Assembly: GCA_018367495.1 (NCBI GenBank) | Contig: JAGZGB010000001.1 | Location: 1 to 64,000 of the forward strand | DNA from: Veillonella sp. | GTDB lineage: Bacteria; Bacillota_C; Negativicutes; Veillonellales; Veillonellaceae | Length of the DNA: 64,000 nt | Direction: 5' to 3' | Part shown: in pieces, positions 36,718 through 45,921 of the stretch | Position numbering within the stretch: the first letter of the stretch is position 1 | How the letters are laid out: each line of letters opens with the position of its first letter | Position numbers and translations under genes: made by a program | The notes under the pieces: generated by a model | Told to the model about the DNA's origin: nothing | Databases searched by the model: none | Seen by the model: the letters and a program-made list of their open reading frames with translations, nothing else

Positions 36718-37479
36718 CTAATATAACAAGGTAGATAAAAAGTAATTTAATACAAACACTAAAATAATACTAGTTACTACCGAACTAGTTGTGGAGAAGC
36801 CCACTGCTTCTGCTCCCATCTTAGTTTCCATGCCCTTATAAGCACCTACCAATGCAATGACAGCACCAAATACACTAGACTTCACAAGACCTAGTGTAAA
36901 ATCTGAAATGGTAGAAAACATTTGAATAGAATCTAAATAGGTACTAGGCGCCAGACCTTTAATAGCAGTAGCTACAAAGTAACCACCTGCAATACCAATC
37001 ACTACACCATAAAACGCTAAAATAGGCACCATAATCATACACGCTACTACACGAGGAACCACGAGATAACCAACAGGATCGACAGCCATAACACGGAGCG
37101 CATCAATTTGTTCTGTCACCTTCATTGTACCAATTTCAGCCGTGATAGCGGCACCAACACGGCCGGCCAGTACAACGCCTACTAAAATAGGTCCTAACTC
37201 ACGCCCCATAGCAACAGCCATAAGGCCACCCACAGTACTTTGAGCACCATATGTAATCAATACATCCGTAATCTGTAGTGTCATAACTGCACCGGCAAAT
37301 AGCAAGGTTAAACTGATAATCGGCAACGAATCAACACCTAGGTGAGCCATCTGTTGAAATACATGCCACAGATTAATCATTTTTAGTTGTTTTATTGTTT
37401 GCCACACTAATAATGTAGCACTCCCCATCTGTGATAGGACGTGCATTACGGCACATCCTATCGATTCTAGCCAATTCAA
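36718..37479 (-). CDS. mlaE: Mla phospholipid transport permease MlaE
   Basis: A 253-residue inner-membrane permease of the MlaE/YrbE family with about five or six hydrophobic helices. Family marks are GRELGPILVGVVLAGRVGAAITAEIGTMKVTEQIDAL and the PRVVACMIMVPIL block. The first codon is TTG, with AAAGG about nine bases upstream; no better ATG start exists near. It is first of mlaE-F-D-tolC. No MlaA, MlaB or MlaC gene is visible nearby. Confidence 0.94.
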   Translation of the reverse strand: MNWLESIGCAVMHVLSQMGSATLLVWQTIKQLKMINLWHVFQQMAHLGVDSLPIISLTLLFAGAVMTLQITDVLITYGAQSTVGGLMAVAMGRELGPILVGVVLAGRVGAAITAEIGTMKVTEQIDALRVMAVDPVGYLVVPRVVACMIMVPILAFYGVVIGIAGGYFVATAIKGLAPSTYLDSIQMFSTISDFTLGLVKSSVFGAVIALVGAYKGMETKMGAEAVGFSTTSSVVTSIILVFVLNYFLSTLLY

Positions 37480-37510
37480 CAGTCTAGCCCTTTCCCCTTA
37501 CATTTTCAGC

Positions 37511-39493
37511 TTATTCAGCTGTATTAGTATCATTTATTTTAGATTCATCCTTTTTGCCAGGTGTCTTTGTGTCTTGTTTATCAGACTTTTTCACATCTTT
37601 TTTATTGGATTTATCCTTTTTAGATTGGTCTTCCAATTCTAATTTATGTTCCATCTTGATTTGATTTTTTACTTCTTTTACACGTTTAGCTAATGCTTTA
37701 TCACGATCAGCTGGCTTCATAACTTGAATTGTAAATTGACCATCACCTTGAACGATGTATTCTGTATCAACAGCAGTCTTTTCAATTTGATTATCGTCAT
37801 CTTTATTAGAACTTAAATCTTCTTGACCAGTTTTTTTCTTTACATCCCCTGGCATAGGTCTTGATTCCACATCCTTAAGTTTAGCTTTTTTAACAGATTT
37901 GGAACCATCTTCATCAACAAGGCTAATGCCATCTTCTAAAAACTCTACAACAATTTGATTATTTGTATCAGTCTTTTGAATTTCATCATAAAGATCATCA
38001 AAATCTTTATGAACCTTTAATCGACGTAAGATTTCGTCAGTTAAATTGTATTTTTGCTTTTCTAATACATAAGGTAAAGGAATTTCACCGCCCCCACGTA
38101 CCTCTAAAGTATACTTACCAACAGCTTGATCCTCAGGAACTTTAAAGAAGATTTGCTTAACAACCTTCTCTCCTCGGAATGGCTCCAACGTTACATCTAC
38201 AACGATTGTATCACCAGGAGAAACAATGGTGGAGGATGCAGAGGCATCAATAAGCTTTGCTGTTTTCTTATCTTGTGTTACCTCAGTTTCTACAGAGATA
38301 TCAGAGATTTCATAATTAATGAATCGGTTATTCATAAGAACATCGATAACATTGTAGAACTCATCAACAGCTTTCTCTGAAATAGAATCAGAACTATAGA
38401 ACATATTAGTTCGTGTCAACGGTTTATGTTCTTTACCTCTTGGAGTGATAGTATAAGAAATTGTAGCTGTACCAGCGCCACTACGATCTAATGTTTTATT
38501 CAACATATTATATAAAGATGTAGCCGCTAAAGTCGGTGTCATTTCACTATCTTCAATGACCTTAACATAGCTAGTTTTATCACGCCCCATATCAAGGTCT
38601 TTCAAATGGAATCGCATAGGAATGCCTGAAGATATCACTCCAGATACACCAGCAATACCGGCACCTCTATCTTCAGTTACAGAACCAACTTCCTTGCCCA
38701 TAGAACCCAATTTGAAAGCGGCATCATAGCTTTTAACGACTGTAAATATACTTGCATTATGCATGAAGTAGTTTGAAGAACCATGTTTCAAGAATGGATG
38801 ACCAAAGGCAACAATCTTCTCACCATCTACATAGGTAACAGTACCAATAGCCCCTAGCTTTAGGTCACCATCAACTAATAATGCAGCTACAGATCCACCA
38901 GCCTCCAATGGTTTTGCAATTTCATCACCACTGGCACTGGCTGTATCATATGTTTCATATTTATATTGTGGCAGCTTGGATTTGAAATAATCCATGGACG
39001 CTGCATCAAAGCCATATGCCATAAGCGGAGTTCCAAGAGGGATCAATTGTTTATCATCCCATGGCTTAGAGAGGTTCTTCTCATATGGAATGTTCCATAA
39101 TTTCACCATATCTTCGATAGGAGTAATCATCCCAATCGTACCATCAGCAAAGCCCCAACCATAGGCAACCGCACCAACGAGCTTACCATTTATATATACA
39201 GGACTACCACTCATGCCATGAGCAATGCCTCCAGTTTTTTCCATAACAGGACCAGAGAACTTTGCCAAAATAAGATGACCAGATGGCCCCTTATCCTTCA
39301 TGACACCTAGTACCTTTACATCAAAGGTAGAAATGGTATCTCCTACAATTACAGTTTTTGCAATACCTTCCATACCTGTAGTTACATCATTGACAGGCAT
39401 GAAATCAACAGCCTGTGCAGCTGTAAGTGAAGTACAGAAGAAAAGCGCCAGTATCGCTTTTCTATACCGACGCCAAGAATGAGAAAACTTCAT
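37511..39493 (-). CDS. SpoIVB-type (S55) peptidase domain envelope protein
   Basis: A 660-residue exported protein with a signal peptide (about 1-28, ending TAAQA). Residues about 35-330 form an S55-like peptidase domain, with the nucleophile Ser in HGMSGSPVYINGKLVGAV and the other family block EKIVAFGHPFL. A beta-rich middle (about 400-480) and a very charged Lys/Asp/Ser-rich tail (about 540-660) follow. In spore formers SpoIVB cleaves SpoIVFA; here no sporulation genes are seen, so the target is likely an envelope or signalling protein. Ribosome site AGGAGAGAAGG. Its position just before mlaE suggests an outer-membrane-related role, but no substrate can be named. Confidence 0.8.
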   Translation of the reverse strand: MKFSHSWRRYRKAILALFFCTSLTAAQAVDFMPVNDVTTGMEGIAKTVIVGDTISTFDVKVLGVMKDKGPSGHLILAKFSGPVMEKTGGIAHGMSGSPVYINGKLVGAVAYGWGFADGTIGMITPIEDMVKLWNIPYEKNLSKPWDDKQLIPLGTPLMAYGFDAASMDYFKSKLPQYKYETYDTASASGDEIAKPLEAGGSVAALLVDGDLKLGAIGTVTYVDGEKIVAFGHPFLKHGSSNYFMHNASIFTVVKSYDAAFKLGSMGKEVGSVTEDRGAGIAGVSGVISSGIPMRFHLKDLDMGRDKTSYVKVIEDSEMTPTLAATSLYNMLNKTLDRSGAGTATISYTITPRGKEHKPLTRTNMFYSSDSISEKAVDEFYNVIDVLMNNRFINYEISDISVETEVTQDKKTAKLIDASASSTIVSPGDTIVVDVTLEPFRGEKVVKQIFFKVPEDQAVGKYTLEVRGGGEIPLPYVLEKQKYNLTDEILRRLKVHKDFDDLYDEIQKTDTNNQIVVEFLEDGISLVDEDGSKSVKKAKLKDVESRPMPGDVKKKTGQEDLSSNKDDDNQIEKTAVDTEYIVQGDGQFTIQVMKPADRDKALAKRVKEVKNQIKMEHKLELEDQSKKDKSNKKDVKKSDKQDTKTPGKKDESKINDTNTAE

Positions 39494-39505
39494 TCCTTCT
39501 CTCCT

Positions 39506-39790
39506 TTATTTACTTTCTACTGTGACAACGATTTGATCACGAGAAACGTCTGAACCCACTGTAACATTAACCGCCGTTACAGTACCAGTTACAGTAGATT
39601 TAGCAGCAGCCATAGGGCCAGCCAATGTCTCTACAGTTACCAATGTTTGACCTTCTGTTACAGCAGAGCCAACGGAAACTGTAGAAGCAACTTTACCTGT
39701 TAATACACTTTGGTATGATACAGGGGCCGCCATTACAGAGCTAACACCCAAAATCCCTAAAGCGGCTAAGGCCAACACTACTCTTTTCAT
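39506..39790 (-). CDS. Small exported biotinyl/lipoyl-like domain protein
   Basis: A 94-residue protein. Residues 1-21 are a signal peptide (ALAALGILGVSSVMA). The mature part is all beta and matches the two halves of a biotinyl/lipoyl barrel: VLTGKVASTVSVGSAVTEGQTLVTVET and STVTGTVTAVNVTVGSDVSRDQIVVTVES. The lysine hairpin (EAMKM) is not kept; ETLAGPMAAAK stands there. So it is probably not biotinylated, and may be a half of a barrel-sandwich hybrid adaptor. A perfect AAAGGAGGG ribosome site suggests strong translation. The neighbours are the S55 peptidase and an AMIN-domain protein. Confidence 0.7.
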   Translation of the reverse strand: MKRVVLALAALGILGVSSVMAAPVSYQSVLTGKVASTVSVGSAVTEGQTLVTVETLAGPMAAAKSTVTGTVTAVNVTVGSDVSRDQIVVTVESK

Positions 39791-39878
39791 AACGATCCCT
39801 CCTTTTACAAAATTAGTTATGTATGTATAGTATACTAAATTATTACTAATATTTCAAACAAAATTGTATGCAACGAAT

Positions 39879-41222
39879 TCATTTTATAATTACAATATCC
39901 TCATAGGTCGTAGGATTTGGAGTAGCTTTATGTACGTACGCATCATTAACCACTAAATCAACGCTACCTTGATTTGATAATTCAGCACCATCTACAACGC
40001 CTAGCTTAGATAACAGTTTGGCCCCCTCTTGTTGTGTGACCCCTACGGATTGAAGACCTACTTTATCAACAGTAAGGATCACTAAATTATGATCTTTTGT
40101 GGTTCCTATGAAACTACGAGCTTTATTATTAGTCCCATCAGCGCCTACATAATTGCCATTCTTCAATACCATAGCGCCCGCTTGTAGCGCTGCACCACCT
40201 GTGGTAGTAACTTGTGCTAGCTCCGGTCTATTTTGAATCGTAATCGATGTGCCCACTTTTAATTTACGCAATGCATCTCTTGATTCCCCATGCCCAGATA
40301 ATACATATTGGTTTTCTCCAATTTTAGAATTTCCTTTTTGACCACTAACGACCTTACCATTGGCTACAGTCACTTCATAGCCAAAGTCATTAGTTTTTGT
40401 AGATGGTCCATATGCTGATGTATATAGAGTCAAGGCATTTTCTTTACGTCCTGTATTAACAGAGGTAATTAGGAAGGTATCTTTTTGCGTTTTAGCTTGT
40501 AATAAGGGTCTTTTTTCCTCAATAAAATAACCGCGATTTGGTGTATATCGCAAGGTGCCACGATTAGAGATACGCTCTAAATCAATAGTGCCATCACTAG
40601 CTACCGAATAAGGACGATCAAAACTTCCGCCCTTTACCTTTGCTCCAATTACAGCAGTATGAGATTGAATCACAGATGATAAGGCTTTTCCTTCTGGAAC
40701 ATGGGCTACTACCATAGGTGAATCATTATCAACAGATAACGCAAAGGCTTGAATCTTACCTTCTGCTACAGTGTTATTAATCTTGCTATATGTAACGGAT
40801 TTATTTACATCTTTTGTTGTTTGTTGATCATAGCTAGAAAATAAATCCACTACAATACGCGATGGCTTTTCCAATGTAAACTCATGGTGTTGTACATCCT
40901 TATTAGCCGTCAATGTTACTTGTAAAGCACCATTAACAGGTTGCAAGCCAATACCTTTTAAAACACCTGTTTTCGTGTTATTTTGAGCTACAGGTCCAGT
41001 CAATCCATTTGTCGTGCCACCTAGGTTAAGGGTAAGAGCATGTGTGGACTCATTATAAGATTTAGTCCAAGATACAGGCATTTCAGATACATCTAATACG
41101 ATTCGACTTGTACCTTCGTGATTAGATACACGTACACTAGTTAAATTTCCAGCTTCAGCATAAGGTATTGTACTGCCTAGGAAACCTAACACAGCAATAG
41201 TCATATATAAATATCGTTTCAT
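39879..41222 (-). CDS. AMIN domain + phosphodiester glycosidase (NAGPA-like) protein
   Basis: A 447-residue exported protein. After a signal peptide (1-24) comes an AMIN domain (about 26-130: VRVSNHEGTSRIVLDVSEMPVSW, ITRIVVDLF-like strands), which binds peptidoglycan or localises envelope proteins. The C-terminal half (about 235-447) has a phosphodiester glycosidase/DUF2233 pattern: ERISNRGTLRYTPNRGYFIE, YGPSTKTNDFGYEVTVANGKVV, ARSFIGTTKDHNLVILTVDKVG, GVVDGAELSNQGSVDLVVND. Relatives remove GlcNAc-1-phosphodiester caps; the substrate here is unknown. Ribosome site GAGGAATT. Confidence 0.78.
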   Translation of the reverse strand: MKRYLYMTIAVLGFLGSTIPYAEAGNLTSVRVSNHEGTSRIVLDVSEMPVSWTKSYNESTHALTLNLGGTTNGLTGPVAQNNTKTGVLKGIGLQPVNGALQVTLTANKDVQHHEFTLEKPSRIVVDLFSSYDQQTTKDVNKSVTYSKINNTVAEGKIQAFALSVDNDSPMVVAHVPEGKALSSVIQSHTAVIGAKVKGGSFDRPYSVASDGTIDLERISNRGTLRYTPNRGYFIEEKRPLLQAKTQKDTFLITSVNTGRKENALTLYTSAYGPSTKTNDFGYEVTVANGKVVSGQKGNSKIGENQYVLSGHGESRDALRKLKVGTSITIQNRPELAQVTTTGGAALQAGAMVLKNGNYVGADGTNNKARSFIGTTKDHNLVILTVDKVGLQSVGVTQQEGAKLLSKLGVVDGAELSNQGSVDLVVNDAYVHKATPNPTTYEDIVIIK

Positions 41223-41342
41223 TTATAATTCCTCTATAGCGCTAACCCATATTAATAGATTTATACTTATACATCAATTTTATACAATATACTTTTACTA
41301 TAGTATACATCATAAAGATGAAAATTACAAAAAGGATGTACT

Positions 41343-41406
41343 AAAAAAGAAGTTACTATCTACCGTTATTCCATTTTTCAATGGCCTATCTATAGATAGT
41401 AACTTC
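41343..41406 (-). terminator. Rho-independent terminator after mreB
   Basis: A 14-bp perfect stem (GAAGTTACTATCTA, 41349-41362, with 41393-41406) has a 30-nt loop that itself holds a CCATT/AATGG hairpin. Six T follow on the minus strand. Confidence 0.85.
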
Positions 41407-41437
41407 CTCAAATTCTACATTATTTCAATAAAATATT

Positions 41438-42832
41438 TTATTGTAATTCATCCAATGTATCACGCAATTGTGACATTTCATCAAGAGCTTTTGCAACCCC
41501 TTTGATAACAGCATATCGCGGAGACTCTACCAAATAAGATGCAACACCGACAGAACGTGTAATAACACGATCTAAACCATCGATGAGAGCACCGCCACCG
41601 GTTAGAATGATTCCATGATCATTAATGGCAGCCACTAGTTCTGGTGGTGTTTTTTCTAAAATCGATTTAATACCTTCTAGAATATTCATCACTTGCGCCT
41701 CTAAGGCACGTTGAATTTCCAGGGAATTAATTGTAATCGACTTAGGCAATCCAGAGCTTGCATCACGCCCTTTAACCTCTATAGTTCGTTCCTTAGCACG
41801 TCGATCTACGGTGCCAACAGAAATCTTTATCTTTTCTGCTGTTAACGGTCCAATAACAAGTCTCTTCTTACGACGTATATAACGGATAATAGATTCATTG
41901 AAGGAATCTCCCCCAATACGAAGGGACTCACTCACAACTACGCCGGTATCGCAAAGAACAGCAATATCAGTAGTACCGCCACCTACATCGACAACCATAG
42001 CTCCAACTTGATCAGCATCATTGAGACCTGTGCCCATAGCTGCCGCTAATGGTTCCTCTATAAGAACAGTCTTTTTAGCGCCTGTTCTAAGTAACGCCTC
42101 TAAAATAGCACGTTTTTCAACAGGTGTTATTCCAGATGGCACACATACGATAATACGCGTTTTCATCAATCTAGAAGCAGGTACAACTGATCGAATAAAG
42201 TATTTTAACATAAACTCCGTCATATCATAGTCCGCAATAGCACCAGCTTGAACAGGGCGAATAACTGATATTCCTTTAGGCGTACGTCCGATCATAGTAC
42301 GTGCAGCTTCGCCTAATGCTAGAATATCACCTGTTTTATCATCTCTTGCAATATAAGCAGGCTCATCTAAAACTAACCCCTTACCTTTAGCGAAAATAAG
42401 AATATTCTCAGTTCCTAAATCGATACCTAAATCAAAGTTTAATGAACGATTTAATCGTCCCATTAAATCGCCAACTTGTTCAGGACGAACTAGACGCTTC
42501 AATGTCATAGCAGGAGTCGTTTTAGCAATAGCTACTGTCTCACGATTACGACGCTCAACACGGCGCATTTTGGTGACTTTAACCATAGCTTCGCGCATAT
42601 TGGAAGCTAAATGGCTAGCTTGCTTTGCTACGCCCTCTGAAAGCTTCGTAGACTTTCGTTTTGTCCTCCGTAATGGTTTACGATTAGAATTAGTTTTAGC
42701 ATTTTCAACCTTTGCAGCGCCTAAGTTTTGTTGCTCGTTGTATAAAGCCGGCCCTTTTGAGCGCCGGCTTCGTTTCTTTTTATTCTGTTTTGGCTCTGTA
42801 CTTTTATTCGTCAACCCGAACAATATCAGCAC
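41438..42832 (-). CDS. mreB: MreB-family actin with basic N-terminal extension
   Basis: A 464-residue actin-like protein. The MreB core starts near residue 124 and holds phosphate-1 ([17 protein letters not shown]), the connecting strand ([21 protein letters not shown]), phosphate-2 ([14 protein letters not shown]) and the adenosine motif ([13 protein letters not shown]). Normal MreB is about 340 residues, so about 123 residues are added at the front. This extension is very rich in Lys and Arg ([22 protein letters not shown]) with no membrane helix. The GTG start at 42832 overlaps murA by 29 bases with AAAGG close by; an internal start near residue 124 cannot be ruled out. No mreC or mreD follows. 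Confidence 0.85.
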   Translation of the reverse strand: MLILFGLTNKSTEPKQNKKKRSRRSKGPALYNEQQNLGAAKVENAKTNSNRKPLRRTKRKSTKLSEGVAKQASHLASNMREAMVKVTKMRRVERRNRETVAIAKTTPAMTLKRLVRPEQVGDLMGRLNRSLNFDLGIDLGTENILIFAKGKGLVLDEPAYIARDDKTGDILALGEAARTMIGRTPKGISVIRPVQAGAIADYDMTEFMLKYFIRSVVPASRLMKTRIIVCVPSGITPVEKRAILEALLRTGAKKTVLIEEPLAAAMGTGLNDADQVGAMVVDVGGGTTDIAVLCDTGVVVSESLRIGGDSFNESIIRYIRRKKRLVIGPLTAEKIKISVGTVDRRAKERTIEVKGRDASSGLPKSITINSLEIQRALEAQVMNILEGIKSILEKTPPELVAAINDHGIILTGGGALIDGLDRVITRSVGVASYLVESPRYAVIKGVAKALDEMSQLRDTLDELQ

Positions 42833-44069
42833 CTAACCTTTGCAATTTACCTACGAAATCATCATAACCACGGTCGATATGATGTAGACGACCAACTTCA
42901 GTTCTACCTTCTGCAGTCAGCGCAGCACAAACAAGAGCCGCACCTGCACGCAAGTCTGTAGCATTAACTACAGCACCATGTAAACGTGGCATACCTTCTA
43001 CAATCGCTTGACGATTGTCTATATCGATATGGGCACCCATTTTGCGAAGTTCTGCAACGTGCATGAAGCGATTTTCAAATACAGTTTCTGTTACAGTACT
43101 TGTTCCTTCAGCGATTGTAGTAAGCGCCATAAATTGAGCTTGCATATCTGTTGGGAATCCAGGGTATGGCAATGTTTTGATATCAACAGCTTTAATGCCT
43201 TTGCCAGTGCTGATAACTCGAATGCCATCAATTTCTTCCTCTACAGTAACGCCAGCTTCTTTTAACTTAGCTACTACTGGTTTCAAATGTTCTGGCAATG
43301 CATTTTCTACAAATACGTCGCCACCAGCCATAGCAGCAGCAATCAAATATGTACCAGCTTCGATACGGTCAGGAATAACCGTATGAATTGCACCATGTAA
43401 TTGAGGCACACCTTCAATACGGATTACATTTGTACCAGCACCGCGAATATTAGCGCCCATTGCATTCAAGAATGTTGCTAAATCAACGATTTCAGGTTCT
43501 TCCGCAGCATTTTCGATAACAGTTTTACCTTCAGCCATGGAAGCTGCCATAATTACGTTTTCTGTAGCCCCTACACTTGGGAAATCCAAGTAGATTTGAG
43601 TGCCTTTAAGACCTTCTGGAGCATGAGCATATACATAATCTTCAGTAATTTCAATTTTAGCACCTAGCGCTTCGAACGCTTTTAGGTGAAGATCGATAGG
43701 ACGTGCACCAATCGCACAACCACCTGGCATGGAAATTTTAGCCTCACCTTTGCGCGCCAAAAGTGGCCCCATCACAAGGAAAGATGCACGCATTTTGCGT
43801 ACAAGCTCATAAGGAGCTTCCGTAGCAGTCAATGTAGACGCATCGAAAATAATTTCATCATCTGCTTTATTACGAGTAATTTTAACCCCCAAAGACTCGA
43901 TAACTTGGCAAATTGTACCTACATCTTCCAAATTCGGAATTTCAAGTAATTTACTAGGTGTTGATGCTAGCAAAGTACCGGCAATAATAGGGAGTACCGC
44001 ATTTTTAGCACTACTAACACGTACACGGCCTTCCAACCGGTTGCCACCTTGAATGATTAGCTTTTCCAA
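42804..44069 (-). CDS. murA: UDP-GlcNAc 1-carboxyvinyltransferase MurA
   Basis: A 421-residue enzyme of the first committed step of peptidoglycan synthesis, adding enolpyruvate to UDP-GlcNAc. The reactive Cys lies in [16 protein letters not shown] (about residue 117), and [14 protein letters not shown] and [13 protein letters not shown] are typical. A Cys at this place fits fosfomycin sensitivity. The first codon is TTG with AGGAGG upstream. It overlaps mreB, linking wall synthesis and the actin gene. Confidence 0.96.
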   Translation of the reverse strand: MEKLIIQGGNRLEGRVRVSSAKNAVLPIIAGTLLASTPSKLLEIPNLEDVGTICQVIESLGVKITRNKADDEIIFDASTLTATEAPYELVRKMRASFLVMGPLLARKGEAKISMPGGCAIGARPIDLHLKAFEALGAKIEITEDYVYAHAPEGLKGTQIYLDFPSVGATENVIMAASMAEGKTVIENAAEEPEIVDLATFLNAMGANIRGAGTNVIRIEGVPQLHGAIHTVIPDRIEAGTYLIAAAMAGGDVFVENALPEHLKPVVAKLKEAGVTVEEEIDGIRVISTGKGIKAVDIKTLPYPGFPTDMQAQFMALTTIAEGTSTVTETVFENRFMHVAELRKMGAHIDIDNRQAIVEGMPRLHGAVVNATDLRAGAALVCAALTAEGRTEVGRLHHIDRGYDDFVGKLQRLGADIVRVDE

Positions 44070-44100
44070 CAGAATTCCTCCTACACTTTATATCGATCAT

Positions 44101-44136
44101 CTTGTATGAACTACAAGACGTTGTATTTATAACGTC
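44101..44136 (-). promoter_or_regulatory. Two adjacent inverted repeats in the murA leader
   Basis: CTTGTA/TACAAG (44101-44106 and 44112-44117) and GACGTT/AACGTC (44117-44122 and 44131-44136) lie 30-65 bases before the murA start. They could form two small hairpins in the leader RNA or be protein binding sites. Confidence 0.35.
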
Positions 44137-44203
44137 ATATACTAAATGTTATTATACTATTTTTCGATATATCTCATCAAGAGACTGTGAGAAAATACTG
44201 AGA

Positions 44204-44228
44204 AAAAAGCCCCTCATTTTGAGGGGCC
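44204..44228 (-). terminator. Rho-independent terminator after glpX
   Basis: GCCCCTCA and TGAGGGGC pair around a TTT loop, with six T on the minus strand. Confidence 0.92.
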
Positions 44229-44234
44229 AAATTC

Positions 44235-45197
44235 TTATTTTGCTTTTAAGGATTTTAACTTGTCATCCATATGCACTGTATCTAAGAAACGAACAGTACC
44301 TGTTTTGGAACGCATTACGATAGTATGTGTACGCGCACCACCTGGGAAGTATTGAATAGCATTCAATAAGTTACCGCGAGTAATAGCAGTAGCAGCAAAG
44401 ATAACATCATCTGTACGAACTAAATCATCCAATGTAAGTACTTGATTTACATCGGTAATACCCATTTCATGACAACGACGAATTTCTTCTTCTGTTTCTG
44501 GTTTCAAGCGTGCTTGCATATCGCCACCTACGCATTTTAAAGCTGCCGCAGCCAATACGCCTTCTGGTGCACCACCAGTACCAACAACCATGTGCACACC
44601 AGAACCTTCAATACAACATTCCATAGCTGGGTTAACATCGCCATCAGAAATTAACATAATACGTGCACCAAGATCACGCGCTTCTTTCATCAAGCCATGA
44701 TGACGCTCACGATCAAGCATTACAAGTGTAATTTCATCAACATTGCGATTCATTTTTGCAGCTACATTTTTAATATTTTCTGTTAAAGATTTAGTAATAT
44801 CAATAGCACCTGCACCACGAGGACCAACACAAAGTTTTTCCATATACATATCTGGCGCATGTAACAAACCACCTTTTTCAGCAATAGCCATAACTGCAAT
44901 CGCACCATTTTGGCCTTTTGCAATCAAGTTTGTGCCTTCGATAGGATCAACTGCGATGTCTACTTCTGGGCCACCCGCACCTACATGTTCACCAATGTAA
45001 AGCATAGGTGCTTCATCGATTTCACCTTCGCCAATAACAACTGTACCAGAAATACGAACAGAATCAAATGCTTGACGCATTGCGTCTACAGCCAAACCAT
45101 CCGCTGCATCCTTTTGACCACGACCGAGCAAACGACCACTGCGCAAAGCTGCCGCTTCAACGACACGAGCAAATTCCAAAGATAATGTACGATCCAT
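44235..45197 (-). CDS. glpX: Fructose-1,6-bisphosphatase class II (GlpX)
   Basis: A 320-residue metal-dependent phosphatase of gluconeogenesis. Seen: GRGQKDAADGLAVDAM, IGEGEIDEAPMLYIGE, the metal-binding VDPIEGTNLIAKG, ERHHGLMKEARDLGARI, and GTGGAPEGVLAAAALKCVGGDMQARL. Gluconeogenesis is essential for an organism living on lactate and other organic acids, as Veillonella does. It follows the transaldolase by 66 bases and has AAGGAGG before its ATG. Confidence 0.96.
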   Translation of the reverse strand: MDRTLSLEFARVVEAAALRSGRLLGRGQKDAADGLAVDAMRQAFDSVRISGTVVIGEGEIDEAPMLYIGEHVGAGGPEVDIAVDPIEGTNLIAKGQNGAIAVMAIAEKGGLLHAPDMYMEKLCVGPRGAGAIDITKSLTENIKNVAAKMNRNVDEITLVMLDRERHHGLMKEARDLGARIMLISDGDVNPAMECCIEGSGVHMVVGTGGAPEGVLAAAALKCVGGDMQARLKPETEEEIRRCHEMGITDVNQVLTLDDLVRTDDVIFAATAITRGNLLNAIQYFPGGARTHTIVMRSKTGTVRFLDTVHMDDKLKSLKAK

Positions 45198-45263
45198 AAT
45201 AGGCCTCCTTATAAGTCCTGTGTGTATTGTAATATGACTCTTACATCGAGCCGAATACTTAAC

Positions 45264-45908
45264 TTATTGATTAGCTTGTTTCCAATCTGCCATGAACTTC
45301 TCAAGTCCTGCATCCGTCAATGGATGTTTCATAGCTTGCATAAGTACTTTGAATGGCACTGTAGCAATATGAGCACCCGCTTTAGCACATTGAATGATAT
45401 GCAATGGTGTTCTCACACTAGCTGCAATAATTTCAGTTTCAATACTATGAATAACAAATATATCTGCAATGTCTTGAATTAATGTAAGACCATCCATGCT
45501 GATATCATCAATGCGTCCAACAAATGGACTCACATAGGTAGCACCTGCACGAGCAGCTAACAAAGCTTGGTTAGCAGAGAAGATTAATGTTACATTAGTT
45601 TTAATACCTTCTTTGCTTAAAACTGCAACAGCTTTAAGACCTTCTGAAGTCATAGGCACTTTGATAACTACATTAGAGCCTAATTTTACAAGCTCATGAG
45701 CTTCTGCAATCATACCTTCTGCATCAGAAGCAATAACCTCTGCACTTACAGGGCCCGCTACAAAATTAGCGATTTCAGAAATAACTTGTTTTAAATCTCG
45801 TTTAGCTTTCACAATAAGAGATGGGTTAGTAGTAACGCCATCGATAAAACCAAAAGCATAGGCTTCTTTAATCTCATCAAATTCTGCGGTATCAATAAAG
45901 AACTTCAT
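45264..45908 (-). CDS. Small-type transaldolase / fructose-6-phosphate aldolase-like
   Basis: A 214-residue TIM-barrel of the short transaldolase (TalC/MipB/FSA) family. The Schiff-base Lys is in [26 protein letters not shown] at the start, [13 protein letters not shown] and [12 protein letters not shown] are family blocks. The short family contains both true transaldolases and fructose-6-phosphate aldolases; neighbouring glpX and the organism type favour transaldolase, supplying pentoses and erythrose 4-phosphate. The ATG at 45908 has AGGGGGC upstream; an in-frame TTG precedes it. Confidence 0.88.
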   Translation of the reverse strand: MKFFIDTAEFDEIKEAYAFGFIDGVTTNPSLIVKAKRDLKQVISEIANFVAGPVSAEVIASDAEGMIAEAHELVKLGSNVVIKVPMTSEGLKAVAVLSKEGIKTNVTLIFSANQALLAARAGATYVSPFVGRIDDISMDGLTLIQDIADIFVIHSIETEIIAASVRTPLHIIQCAKAGAHIATVPFKVLMQAMKHPLTDAGLEKFMADWKQANQ

Positions 45909-45921
45909 CAAATGCCCCCTC

